Part shown: positions 48,365 to 60,700 of the stretch, piece by piece
How positions within the stretch are numbered: position 1 is the first letter of the stretch
Layout: every line of letters starts with the position of its first letter
DNA from: Serinus canaria
Lineage: Eukaryota > Chordata > Aves > Passeriformes > Fringillidae
NCBI RefSeq assembly: GCF_022539315.1
Contig: NC_066316.1
Span: forward strand, 62,105,994 to 62,169,993
DNA length: 64,000 nt
Reading direction: 5' to 3'
Notes under the pieces: model-generated
The model's input: the letters and a program-made list of their open reading frames with translations, nothing else
Databases searched by the model: none
Told to the model about the DNA's origin: nothing
Translations under genes and position numbers: made by a program

Positions 48365-51283
48365 CTGCCACTGCCATTCCCTCCATCAGAGGCACAGATG
48401 TAAACTTAGATTCTTCTCAATCTGAATTCATTACTTCAAAGCAGGTTTATAACCACAATCTGGTATATCCTGCAATATCCTACTAAAGTTGTTTCCTGAT
48501 GTATGCAGACTGAAACCTTGCAGAGAAAACTAAGGGACACAAATCCAAGTGTTTCAGTTCCTGTGCCCCTAGCACTCCTGCACACGACAAGAGTTGCAGT
48601 TGTAGGGAGTGCACAGCTGTGGCAGATTTTTGTGAAGGTTTCACAAAAATAAATTCACGTTTCTGAAGACTTGAGTGCTTGTTCTGCCAGTCTTGGCCCA
48701 TGAACTGAATACCTGCTTCTCAATCTCCCTCCCTCCTCTCATGGCCTCTATGTTCACATAGACAGGGGGCATTGATCTCTTTCTCCCAGCCCATTTTTTT
48801 CTCCTTGTCTCCAAGTCTATTCCACTAGAGGATTGTGGAGCTACTCAGAGTAGATGAGGGTGTGAGAAGTAATACTAACATAAAGGAGACAGGGTTTCTG
48901 ATCTTTCCATTTGAGTCAGGCCACCAAATTGTCCAGCTTTGCATAGTGATAAAATTAATTATGTAGAAGTCTTAACAGTTCTTAAGTATCGACTTTCTAA
49001 AGCTTTCCTTGAAGTTTGTGTTTGCAGTGGTCACTATGACAAAGGCACTTTGGGAAGAAATACATTTAAAATCTGTGGTTTTGAACATAAATTACATATA
49101 CAAGGGTAGAGATGCTTTATAATCCTACCCATACATACATACATGTGCAGAATTTTCCTTGTCTTACTCAGGCTTTGAATTCAGCTGTTCTTTTGTACTA
49201 ACTCACCTTTTAGGGGGAAGGAAGTCAGAATCGCAAGGGTAGGAATTAATCCTAAACAAACCTAAAAAAGATTATTCATCATAAATTGCATACCCTTATG
49301 TGCCCTGATCACTTGTTTATCTTAGATCAAAAGTCTCCAGATAACACCAGGATGAGCAAACCCAGCAGCTTCAGATGCTTTATTCTAATGTGAGATGTCT
49401 ATCTCATTAATAAAATCCCATGAAGCTTCTCAAGGTATTTCTGCCTTGGCACTTCCAATTGCAAGGAAAGCAACAATTCCCAATCTATGCTTCTTTAAAG
49501 CAGTTAAAGATCATGAATAAATTACTGAAAACTTCAGCATGGAAAGAAAATGGACTAGTGCCAGAATGAAAACATAGAGAGGTATTATAATTAAAATCCT
49601 CATCACACAGAAAATTTCTTTACAACATTTACCATTTTGATACCAAGGAGGCCAAGGTTATAATGGCATAGCAAAATATGACCTTTTACTTGTCACTGTG
49701 AACAATAAATAAGCAGGCAAAATGCAAAACACTACTTTCTGCATTTATCTATATTAGGCATTTCATTAGTATAGTTTTCTCTTAGGCCTTCAAATTCTTT
49801 GTATTCCCATATATCTGCATAGAAAGCACTCAATAAAATGTCTAAAGTCAAGCTATCTCCATTAGGTGGGAATTAAAAAGGCAAAATGATAATATTAAGT
49901 AAATTTTAAAAATCTCCCAAATAACTTCATGTTCACTATCAAATGTATTTAAAAAATGACTTCAGGTAGCCATTTTTACTTGAACTACTGTGATTTATTT
50001 TCTTCCAGAAAGAGAGTGTAGATTTCCTCATGGAACCTCCTTGAAACTCCCCAGTTACCATTCAGCATCTTAGTTTCTACTGTTGGCCTCTGCAGCCATC
50101 AATCTCAGGGAATTTCAGCAATTAAACATCAACATGAAAGCTCTAGAATTTGTGAGGCTTCTTCTCACAGCTTTGTGACAAGCTACATCTTCCTTACAGA
50201 GCAAGAATTCTATCTGATGTAGTAACACTCCACTCTGTTTTGTGTTTTTACAACAATATTTTTTAGAATTTCTTTCTCTTACAACTTAACACAGGCCTGT
50301 GAAAATCTCAAACGATCTGGAGACTGACATCTCCTAATTTCAGTCAGACATTACAACACTAAAGGAAGACAAAAGATATTTGGCTGCTATAATTATAGCG
50401 AAAGAAAAGAAGAAAAAAAGGTGTAATAGCAAAGGATGAACTGAGCAGAGAAAAAATGGGATTCTCACCACAACAGGAAAACCTAGCCTGGCTCTTCGAG
50501 TTTCAATGCTGAAGAGAGGCTGCCCTTACCTTCCATCTGCAGTCCACATTCCTAAATGTTTTTCAAGGCAGGTAAGGAAAGCTATGATTAGATTGACCAA
50601 ACAAACCAGATTAGAATCAGATCTTAAGTATCATGTTAGTGCAGACATTTTTCCTCACTCTGAAGTCCTCCTAGGCATCTCTAAGGAAGCCAAGAATCTG
50701 TCTAACTCTGCTGTGAAGAAGCAACTAACAACATGCAAGGAGACAGCATTTGCTGCTTCATTTTCAGGGAGTGCAATGCAAAGTTTATAGCTGTGCTCAG
50801 AAACTGGTCTAGGATCCCACTGATAACAGAGCCTTTCCAGATGCTGGAGCTGGGCTCCCTGCTGCTCCTCCTTTCCTTGCCCTTTGCCCCTTACAGTCCC
50901 AGCTGTGTGGTTACCAATTCCAAACAGGGGTGGACCCCATTCCTGTCCTGCCCACAACTGCATGGCCACCAGGGCAACTGAGACAAAGATTCAAGCCCAT
51001 GAGGGCTGAAGAAAGTGGAGGTCTTCCAAGGGAGACAGAAATCTCCCTTATCTCACTAATGTAACTGAGGCTCTCATTTTCTGCCAAGCTGCACTTAATC
51101 TGGGGTAGGAATAGTAGGGCTATAGACAAGCAAGCATGCATTTTTGACTATGACTTGTGAGGAGTTCTGAATTCATCCTAAGTTCTTTCTAAAACTCCCA
51201 CCTTACAATTTTAAATCTCATGCATGTTTCTTGAATTGGAAATGGACCCTGTCCCAAAACATGAAGCATATTTACAGGTCTAA
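48365..51283. other. Noncoding DNA, no gene seen
   Basis: No supported gene. A short CATA repeat lies at 49131-49145. The 50.5-51.15 kb part is less AT-rich and has frames of 76-104 codons on both strands over the same bases, none of which resembles a known protein. Confidence 0.5.
49131..49145. repeat. Short (CATA)n microsatellite
   Basis: Three to four ATAC units followed by ATGTG. Confidence 0.75.
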
Positions 51284-51324
51284 AGTGAGCTAGGATATCA
51301 CATGCAATGATATCCTAGCTCACT
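51284..51324. repeat. Perfect inverted repeat (17-bp arms, 7-nt loop)
   Basis: The left arm 51284-51300 begins AGTGAGCTAGGAT. The right arm 51308-51324 ends ATCCTAGCTCACT. The loop is CATGCAA. All 17 positions pair. Composition is mixed, so chance is very unlikely. It has the same design as the 19-bp fold-back at 21.9 kb, though the sequences are unrelated. Confidence 0.92.
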
Positions 51325-54300
51325 ATCAATAAAAGTAAAACTCCATTTAATACAGAATGTATTTTTATACTTGATATTTCTCTGTCCCCTGTTTTTCAGC
51401 ATTATATTGTTAATAGAAATTTATAAGTGAAAAAAATAAGTTTTGAGAAACATTTGAGAACTGTTTAACAAAATTGTCTTAGGTCCTCTTCCAGAACCTA
51501 AATCAAACAAGTATTAACAAAGCCCAGCTCCAAACATGTCCAGATAAAGATACATATTAAAAGAACACCATATGATTATCTGCTGCTTAACCAAAATCCC
51601 AATATATAGGTCAGCAGTCTTGGCACCACCAGCCCCTACACTGCAGCAAACCACTGTGCTGTGCCAGTGCTAAAAGCACTTATTGATTTTTTTTCTTCTG
51701 AGAAAAGGATGTGAAAGTAGTAAGAAAAATTTAGGCAACAGAAAGCTGAGGAAACTAGTCTGATGAAAGGAAAAAAAGAGTAATTCACAGTGGAACACCA
51801 ACAAAGTGAAAACACAAAGTGTGTAATACATCACCAGTCTGGAAAAACACAAGTAGGCTTTTTACAATTCTTTCAAGTTTTCAGGTGACCACATCTAATT
51901 GCCAGAAAAAGAAATCATAAATCTATGAAGCAAATATTGTAATACACAGATGTGTATCCCATTCTTCCCTTTCTTGCTGCTTGCTGCTCCTGCTGATTTC
52001 TGTGAGTGGTGAGTACATGAGAATATTTGGTCTCTGCTGCTCATAAGAAAAGACAGGATGACAGAATTGCTGAACTGAGACCTACTATGGCCTGTAAATC
52101 TGATTTTAAATCCAGTGTGAATAAAGCACTCAAATTGCTGAAGCTTCACCTAGACACATCAACTTTTGCTTTCCCCTCCTCCCCCCTAGCAAGGATGTGG
52201 ATGTTGTTATATGTGTTAGTGTTAGAGGGTCCCACAGCATTAAAAAGCTAATTTTGTGTTAGCAAATGGTGCTGGATTTACAGCTCTGAAGGATAAAATG
52301 CTTTAAAATGGGTAAATAATTTGACGTTTATACAGCGACTTTAGTCCTGAAGATTTGCTACAACGTGCTTATCAAACTGTACACATTTGGTGGCACTGAA
52401 ATACAGCCAATTTGGTGTGCAGCCCAGAGCACAACAAAGCAAGATCAGAAGGAAGGTATTTAACTAGGTACACCAGGGAAAACCTACTCTCAAAACCCTT
52501 TTTTTTGAAAATTCAGTGTTCATATTGACCAGAGGGAGCTGTGGATTTCAAAGGTACAACCCCAAGGCTGTCACAAAGACAACTACAAAACAGGTTTCTG
52601 TTTTCTCTCATTCAGACAGATGCAACTGTCTATATACAATGACACTCTTTTCTAACTTTGTGTGGGCCATTAAGAGCTCAATTTATACTAAGATGGTGTG
52701 CAAAATAAGAGCAGCCATTGCATTCCTTCTTGCTGCCAATCAGCTCACATTTGTTCACCGGTACAAAATATCTCAAAACTTAAATTGGAGTTTCTAGTAG
52801 GCATAGCTAATTTCTGTTCTGCATCCTACTTGATTAGCAATTTCTCAGCCAAGACTACAAGCAAAAAAAGATGGAAAATGAGAGTGAGTTTTGCGACTCT
52901 GGTCCTGAACTAGCAAAATTCAAAAGATCAAATACCCTAATGTCATACAAATACAAAAGATCAACTTAATTTGACCTACTCTGAATTTTCTGCAATCCCT
53001 CCAAAATTCCCAGTAGACTACTTGCACAGAAATGTGAATGTATACACATGCACATGTAAATGCACACACATATTTAAAATGCTTAGTAAGGTTTTCAAGA
53101 AAGCATGAACATTTAAATAAAACAAAGTAGGAGTAAGTCACTCATGGACTGCCACAAATGTGATAAGAACAATGCATAATCTAACAAGACGAGGCTGCAG
53201 TCTGTCAGAATGATCCAAGATAAAGACTATAGAAACTAGGAGCAAAATTATTTAGATGGCTGTTTAGAATGTGTAGGACCTAGGACTAAGTGATTCCCAC
53301 TCTTGGAGAGCTTTCACGCTGGTTTTTTGGTTTTTTTTCATTAATTTGGAGAACTGAATGAACGTCTGGGTTTCAAAATGCAAACTGCAACTGCAGTGGT
53401 TTGCAGTACATTTATCTAGGTGTTTTGCTGAAAAACTGAACTACAGTACTGATAAAGTTGAAAGAAGAAAAGAGTTTGGAGTTGATGTAAAGGGGCTCCT
53501 AACGATTTTCAGCAACATTCACTTGAAGAAAGAAGTCTCCTAGTCCACATACTTCTGATTTGCTTTTGAAATATTCCACCTTTTGTTTCATTCCATTTGA
53601 ATCCCTGTGATAGTTTTATGAAAATGTCTCTATTTTTGCTCATGTCTTTATTTTTCCACTTTTTTCCCTCAGTCTTCCTTTCATGACCAAGAGATACTGA
53701 AGTAGATCTATGAATGCCAATCTAAATAAAATGACTTTTCACTGCCAAATGCACACAGAGCAAAGATTTGACATACTACACATTACTTACACCCTCCACT
53801 GAGAGGTATTCTTTATTCTTTTGGGGGGCAGGGTGGGGGAAGGATTTATGTTCATGACCTTTACCAGCATCTGAAAGCAAACCTCTGCAGGTGTCAGTTC
53901 TTTAACATCATGGATAATGATAAGAGAAATTATCTAGGAATAGAACCTTAGACTATCAAAGGTTATTTATAGCAATTTGATTAACCAGTGAGGCTTCAGA
54001 GACACTGCTTTACCTCCCTCCAATAAACCTCCCAGTCATTCATTAAAATTAATACACATTAAAAAATCCATTTAAATTACAAGGTTGTATTTGAGATATT
54101 AAGAATGAATCCAATTACATATTTTACAAGTAAAAGATATTAATGAGGCTTTCAGGAGCTCAAGCAAGATAGTAGCTATTTAATATTACCAAGAATATTC
54201 TGTTTTTATTTGCATACTTATTTATGTTTTACAAGCTAAAGTGTCATCACTTGGCAGCTGACTATTTGGTGTTCACACAAAATATGCTCAGCTTGAAAAT

Positions 54301-54801
54301 TTTCTTAGCTCCTTGAAAACAGTGAGGTCCAGCCATAGTCCTCTCCAGAAATATGTTGTCCTAATGCAAAAGCACACATAAACAGGTTATCATGTCTACT
54401 CATCACTAACGTCACTGTTGATGAAACCATCTGTGATCACAACACACTCCACAGATCTTCTGATGGAGCCCAGTTACAAGCAAAAAACACTCAAACTGAA
54501 TTCAGCTTGGAAGCTCCAGTGCATCCTGCAGAATGCACCACTAACAGAATTTTCTGACTTCCATACTCAAGAGAGGATATTCAAGGGAAAATCAGCATGT
54601 CAGCTACTGACCTCTGAAAAAGCTTGGTCAACAGTGTCACCAGGGGCCACACTTTTGATAAATTGAAAACAGGAATTTAGCTTTTTCAAGCTCTGTGACC
54701 CTCAAATGGACATTAAGAGCATAGAAATGTAGCTCTGGACTCTTTTGAATGCATAATTTCAAATGTCAATGAAAAGAATTTTCTTTTGGCCAGAGAGGAG
54801 T
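51325..54801. other. AT-rich noncoding DNA, no gene seen
   Basis: No supported gene. A G-rich spot at 53823-53839 (G6, G3 and G5 runs) has only three clear G runs and is not a canonical quadruplex. Frames of 60-93 codons are unremarkable. Confidence 0.55.
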
Positions 54802-54926
54802 CAAGAATCGAAAAAAAATCAAAATCACCTGTCTGAATCTTCAAGAATCTTTGATTCTTGAATCTTGAATCTGTCTCACCTCTTCAATCTGAGTTTAGTG
54901 ATTCTTGATCTTGAATCGCTAAACTC
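54802..54926 (+). repeat. Cluster of fold-backs built on GATTCTTG/CAAGAATC
   Basis: Four exact copies of the octamer occur in 106 bases: CAAGAATC at 54802 and 54842, and GATTCTTG at 54853 and 54900. Related ATCTTGAATC strings lie between them. Two hairpins result. The first has 10-bp arms and a 3-nt loop (54840-54862). The second has 14-bp arms, 54891-54904 and 54913-54926, and an 8-nt loop; its one non-Watson-Crick pair (T54899 with G54918) is a wobble in plus-strand RNA. The cluster looks like repeated local inverted duplication. No function is known to me. Confidence 0.88.
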
Positions 54927-55314
54927 CACGGTATACTTTTGATTCTCCCAAATATTTAAGACTACCAGCATGATCAGAAAACACTCCAATGATCTGAGAT
55001 TTTTTTTGTTTCAGTTACACACCACGGTATGGGAGAGTTGCATCAAGCACTCCAGGATTGTCAGTCAACCAGATACATATAAATAAAATGCACATGATTT
55101 CAGCTCTTAGAGTTATCTGGTCAACATATAGATCACTTGATTAGGGTCTTTGATCTCCAGATTTGAGGATTGGATAGAATTTGTCATGTTAGTGGCTGTC
55201 TCCGAAGTCCAAGCATGATGAGGACAGCATACTTGCAGGCTTGCAGGGAGGTGGTTATGACACTAGCAATGCCCTTTATTCTCTTCTTTACCTCTGGGGC
55301 ACACTAGTTGAGGC

Positions 55315-55369
55315 TGTTTGTTTGTTTGTTTGTTTGGGTGGGGTTTTTTTTTTGTTTGGTTTTGGTTTA
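55315..55369. repeat. (TTTG)n microsatellite with T/G-rich tail
   Basis: About six TTTG units are followed by GGGTGGGG, a T run and TTTGG-like pieces, so the plus strand is nearly free of A and C across 55 bases. Confidence 0.88.
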
Positions 55370-57238
55370 ACTCCTATCTTCAATCCTTTAAGTGTTGGAA
55401 TTTATGTAAGATAGTGGAAAATGCTTTGTGGCCAGTTTTGTAGAGGCAGATGTTTTATGGACCATCATGATCTGTGTAGCTGCTTGATGCCTGTCTGCTG
55501 TTGTAGAGTACTCAATGTAAAGATCTCCTTAGCAATCTCCTACAGCCTTCTATTCCTAGCAATTGTCATATTAATTTTATAACTACTGTTCAAATGCATT
55601 CTTAAATGTCAACATTTCTTCCATGAACACATAGTCTATGAAATATAATTCTATTCTAGTGATATTGTTTTGATTGAGTAGGTTTAAAAGGAGGAGGAAA
55701 TTTTTTACATCAATTTGAAATAATTGTGCTTGTTCAAGCAACCAGTTTGTATCAAACAAAATTTGCCTACTTAGGAACCAAATATTGTATTCAGATTAGA
55801 AATAGGTTTCTGAGAATAAATTTGATCATTTAAAAAGTACATTTTTAAAATATTTACTTCATTGTATGAAAGCTATCTACTATCTCAATTAAATCTTTTA
55901 AATTAGAAATGCATTACAAATTTGTAAATAGTTTCAGTTGTGCTTATTCTTCAAAGGAAACCAAGTTTTCAACAAAAACAAAGTGGTCCAATACAGCACC
56001 CTCTTCATGTTTTCATATGTGGTAACTACAACAGCACCTAATAAGTTTCATGAAACCTATTTCAAGCAATTAGCTCTCTAGCTATTTTTTCATCCAGTCT
56101 GTCAGTACCAGAGTTTATGACACCAGCATACAGGGCAATAATAAGCAAAATTAACAAAGATGTATTTTCATGTTATGCATTGCTATTAAAAAATGTAAGT
56201 TTCCAATTTATACAAAGAATATAAGCAGCAATAGATTATAATGAGTTCTGCCCCAAACTGTTCAACTTTTACCCAAAGAAAATGACAACTAATCTGACAT
56301 TAAGGCAGCAATAACACTTTTCTTTTTGGACAGCACCATATGGATTTTGTATTCTCAGAAGACAAGACAATTGCTAGAAGTAAATCTCCAAGGTCACATG
56401 CACTTCCATAAACCTTGCATTGTACTGATTCAGGGGTATGAATACAAGAGCATAGGTAAATAAATAAAACAAATTAATCCATAAATGAAACATTAAGTGC
56501 ATACAAGCACATCAACTTTGTCAGATACCAAGCAATCTTCATCAACAACATGATCAATTTAAAAAATTGCATCATTTTTCATCTAAGATTTTAAATTGAG
56601 AATTTAGAAGACCACAGTAAGGATTTTCTCTTCACTCTTGATTTTTTTTTGCCTGTAACAAAAAGTACCTAGCACTTTAAGCAACTACCATATTGATTGT
56701 GCATTATCGAAAGAGCTCTCTAGATGGCAGAAACCATTCCTCAAACCATCTTCACCAAAATATAGACACCAACTCAGAGAAGACAGGCCAGACAATATCT
56801 GGAGTCACTTGCTTTCTTGTTCTTTTTTTGTATTCTTTCTCCCAGAACTCCAGTTTTGGTAAAAATTACAACAGGAACAATATTCAGAGGAGAATTTCAA
56901 ATGAGACAAATAATTTGAACCAAAAGCAGAAGTAATAGAAATGACAACATGAATAAGATCAACTAATAACTAACAAAATTTATGTGACAAATCCAAAATC
57001 TAAGAAAAATACAAGATGATAAAATTTGGTGGATTAGTAAATTATAAGTGATAAATGTAATGTGGGCACAAAGACTGGAAATTAAACCCTACTCTGGCTC
57101 TGATAAAGGAAATATTAAAGGTAGTCAACAAGGCACTGGCTGGACTAAACTACGAATATTGCATTCAGTCCTGATCAATTATTCTCACAAAAGTCAAACT
57201 GAAAGCTACTCCTACTTTTGTTATATATATTATAAATT

Positions 57239-57262
57239 GAAAGAGAGAGAGAAAGAGAAAGA
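57239..57262. repeat. (GA)n-type microsatellite
   Basis: An imperfect purine run of GAAAGAGAGAGAGAAAGAGAAA type. Confidence 0.8.
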
Positions 57263-57597
57263 ATGATACAGTCCAGTACTATATTTACAGGTAACTGTCA
57301 AATGTTTTTTACAGAACAGTATACATAGCAAACAGGGTTTTTTTTTTTTAATTATACTGATTTTTTTCTCCCTGTTCTAATTCCTGCCATGAATGAAGTT
57401 CGAAGAAAGATTTCTAGTCTTTACTGCTCTGAAGAACTTACGCTATGATACAAAAAGAACATGAAGAGTACTTCTGCCAGAATATGTAGTCTCTTAAGTC
57501 AAAGGAGCACAATTTGCCATGGAAACTTATCTGGTATTTAAAAGTCAAGAAAAACAAACCTTGTTTCTCCACAAATTCTTTTCTGAATAAACTACGG

Positions 57598-57750
57598 ACA
57601 AAAACCACAAAAAATCCCCCAACAACAAAAAGAAACAAACAAACAAAATCCAAAACAACAACAAAAATCAGTAACAAAACCAAAAAACAAAAAAATCCCT
57701 AGCCAAACAAAAACCAAAACCAAACAAACGCCAAGAAAAACAAAACCCAA
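57598..57750 (+). repeat. 150-bp A/C-rich strand-asymmetric tract
   Basis: The plus strand is built of AAAC, CAACAA and CCAAAA pieces with only a handful of T and G in about 150 bases. Frames open on both strands here are caused by the composition. It may be an expanded and mutated simple repeat or an A-rich retroposon tail. Confidence 0.85.
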
Positions 57751-60700
57751 TGACCCCCATTGTGGCATCTGTGAAGCTCAAAAAATCACCCATTGGACAG
57801 GTTCAGCCCCTCAAGCAAAGACACAGAATATTATCCCCATGGTTAAAAATTTATTAATAGAGACATTATTCCAGCTTCATGCAACTACAGCTGTTTTCAA
57901 CCTTTTATTCTACTTATTTGAAGAAAGACAACTATCTTCAAACCTACTAGAATTGGAAATTAAAGCCTCTGGGAAGATGATCAACAGCATTAACCTGCAC
58001 AGACATCAGTGCAAGTATCTCTTTGTGTCAGAGAGATCTCCTTGGTGTGGATACTCTTAACTGTTCTCAAAGACACTGACTGGAATCCTTCAATGAAACA
58101 AATTATATCATGATACTCTGTGCTGCCAAACATAGGAATATCATGGGCAGTGTTATGTTACACTGTTTAAGAAAAAGGCTGCGAAGGCCTAAATATTAAA
58201 AAAAAAAAAACTTCACATTAAAACCAAAAAAAATTCAGATCAAGAATAATTTTTGCTCCACAGAGAAAAAAACCCCAAAGACTCTGACAGAAAGGACACA
58301 TGATAAGGCATAATCCATAGAGGGGTAATTGAAACCAGCACTTACTATCTTTTGTCTTAAGGAACGTTACTCAGTGGAGGAGAAAGCCATCAAGCTTCTA
58401 ATGTGTAGGAGAAGTCAAACTCCCCTTAAAATGCATATTCAGGAAAAATATCTATGACTGAAAAGAACACTGAACACCTTGGTATAACTATCTTATTCAG
58501 AATTACTCTGAGATTTCCAGTGGCAGCTAAAGACATTAAAATATTTAAGAACTCTAATCCTGTGAGATTTGTAAGCAACAGCTAAAATGCATTCATTAAA
58601 CAAATCACTGATGGTGGATAGACACCATAGGGAAAAATAAACCTGATACAAATGAACTTGCTCCCCAGATTAAATATATCTATGCCTATGAGATTCTGCC
58701 TCTGCCCAGTGCTACTTTCAAAAATGAATTATGCCCTGGAAAAGGTGGAACAGTCACCATAAGTACACACACTTTAAAACATTTCATCCAAGAAATGAAA
58801 GAGGACAGTAACATACTTAAGACTCTGGTAATAGCTACTGCTTTTTTTGAAAACTGTGTCATGCCATAGATGGAAATTATTATAGATAAGATGTTTATAT
58901 GCTCAAGTTGCCATTCATAGCTATCCTGATCTAAATATTGTATGTGCCAAAGAGAATCCACCCCTTATCCACATATCTCTGTAGCTAAAATCTGGTTTAG
59001 TGTACCAAGAATAAATCTGTTCTTCATCTTGTGTTGACACTTCACTGGATGGACTTTTATGGTAAAAGGTAAAAAAAGTAAAATGCAGGATATTACAGAT
59101 AAACTGTTTAAAACTGGGAATCAGCCTGTCAGAAATATATTACAACTTGCATTCTGTAGGCAATAATAACATTTTCTAAAGCCAAAATTTAATCAGAGCT
59201 TAATCTGTCTGGTAGGTCTGGAAAAAGACAAAGAAAGTGGTAGTGCAGGAGGGATGCAAAGGGCGCATTTACATAACCCACTTAGAGCACTAGAACCATC
59301 CTTTTCACTCGCTCAGTGACAGGAATGCATTGCATTATATCTGGATTTCAGTCCTGTGGTATGGACCTAACTGCATCTTGAAATGAACTTGAAATGCTTT
59401 CTCCAGAGGTGCAAACAAGGCTGAGGTAAAATGCCAGGGCAGAGTGATTCCCACAGGCTAAGAAACAAGATGATGCCTTCCTCAGGAGAACAACACATCC
59501 TCTCAGAGGGTTTCCAGCAGTGTACTCAATCCATATGCATGATTTCTTTTAGTAACAGAAAGCGCAATGGGGACAGTCATCTGGGAGGACTGTATAAAAT
59601 CTGCTGGATGCAGGTTCATCTTGTGTACCTAAGAACAGCAACTAGCACCATGTCCATTGCCAGCATACAGAAAATATAGATATATGGTCCTAGAACAGTA
59701 TCAGAACATGATAAATCAACATTGTCCTTCTTTCTCCAGGTTGTGCCAGGCACTATTAGAGACACAATGTAAGGATGTTGGCATGATGGGATATAGGACA
59801 TGCAAGGCTGCATCAAGAGGGACATTGCATAATTTATGGCAATCATTTCCTAAAGGTAAACATTACTTCTGTTAACTACAATTTTGATCACTAAACATAA
59901 CTGCTCAGAGATTTGCTGCAGCAATAAATCAGATCTCGGGACAATAGTTTAATTATCACTACTCTTTCTGAGTGACAGGTGATCAATTTCATTAACTCCT
60001 CTTCATTTGCACTTGTACTCTTCTTCATCCAGGCATCCTTGACTGATTGTCTTTTTCATCTCATCACAAATCTCAGTTTACTGACTTGCCTTCTAGTTGA
60101 TAGTTTTCTGTCACACAAGTCTCTTTATGAAACTGACCCAGCCAGAAGACTTTCTCAGTGACCATACAGCTCTAAACAATTCTCTCTAAGACCTAGTTTC
60201 AAGCATCTATTAAAAAATAAAATGAAATTTAAAAAAATCTAGGGGTGCTGCATTCTGACTCCAAAAGATAAATTTTACATTGAAGTTGAACACTCCTTAA
60301 TAAACCTGCCAGGGCTTTCTTTACTGTATTGGGTAATAACTTAGCCTATATAGCAAACTTTCAATCTGAATAGAACACTCTCCCTCTTCATCAGATTCCT
60401 GCTCCTTTCTCTTTTGTCTGCTTTGTTTTGTCTATTGAGTGCAATTCTATACTCTTCTCCTATGATATGCATCCTTTTGTTCAACTACAATCTTTCATTC
60501 ATCATCTTATGAAGTATATGAATTTTTTATAATTCATGTACCTCCAATTACTGGAAAATCTATTGTTCATCTTGAAAGATCTCTAAATCCTTCCAGCACC
60601 TCTTTTCCTTTCTCTCTGTGTGTTGAATAAATGAGATGGCATTGAACATCCTCACTTTAGCCTTTTACTGACAGCAACCCCTTTATTAATATTGCTTCTA

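Larger units (their letters stand above)
54927..57597. other. AT-rich noncoding DNA with simple repeats
   Basis: No supported gene. It contains the TTTG repeat at 55315-55369 and a GA run at 57239-57262, both listed separately. Confidence 0.55.

Noticed and set aside
51301..51307. Hairpin loop CATGCAA identical to the 7-mer flanking the LTR at 17.4 kb
   Set aside because: A given 7-mer is expected several times in 64 kb on both strands, so the match carries no information.
53823..53839. Possible G-quadruplex
   Set aside because: Only three clear G runs are present; a fourth run of at least three G with a proper loop is missing.
59431..59875. Two overlapping frames that might be a frameshifted gene
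   Set aside because: The two translations do not continue each other into any known protein, and no transposon signature is present.
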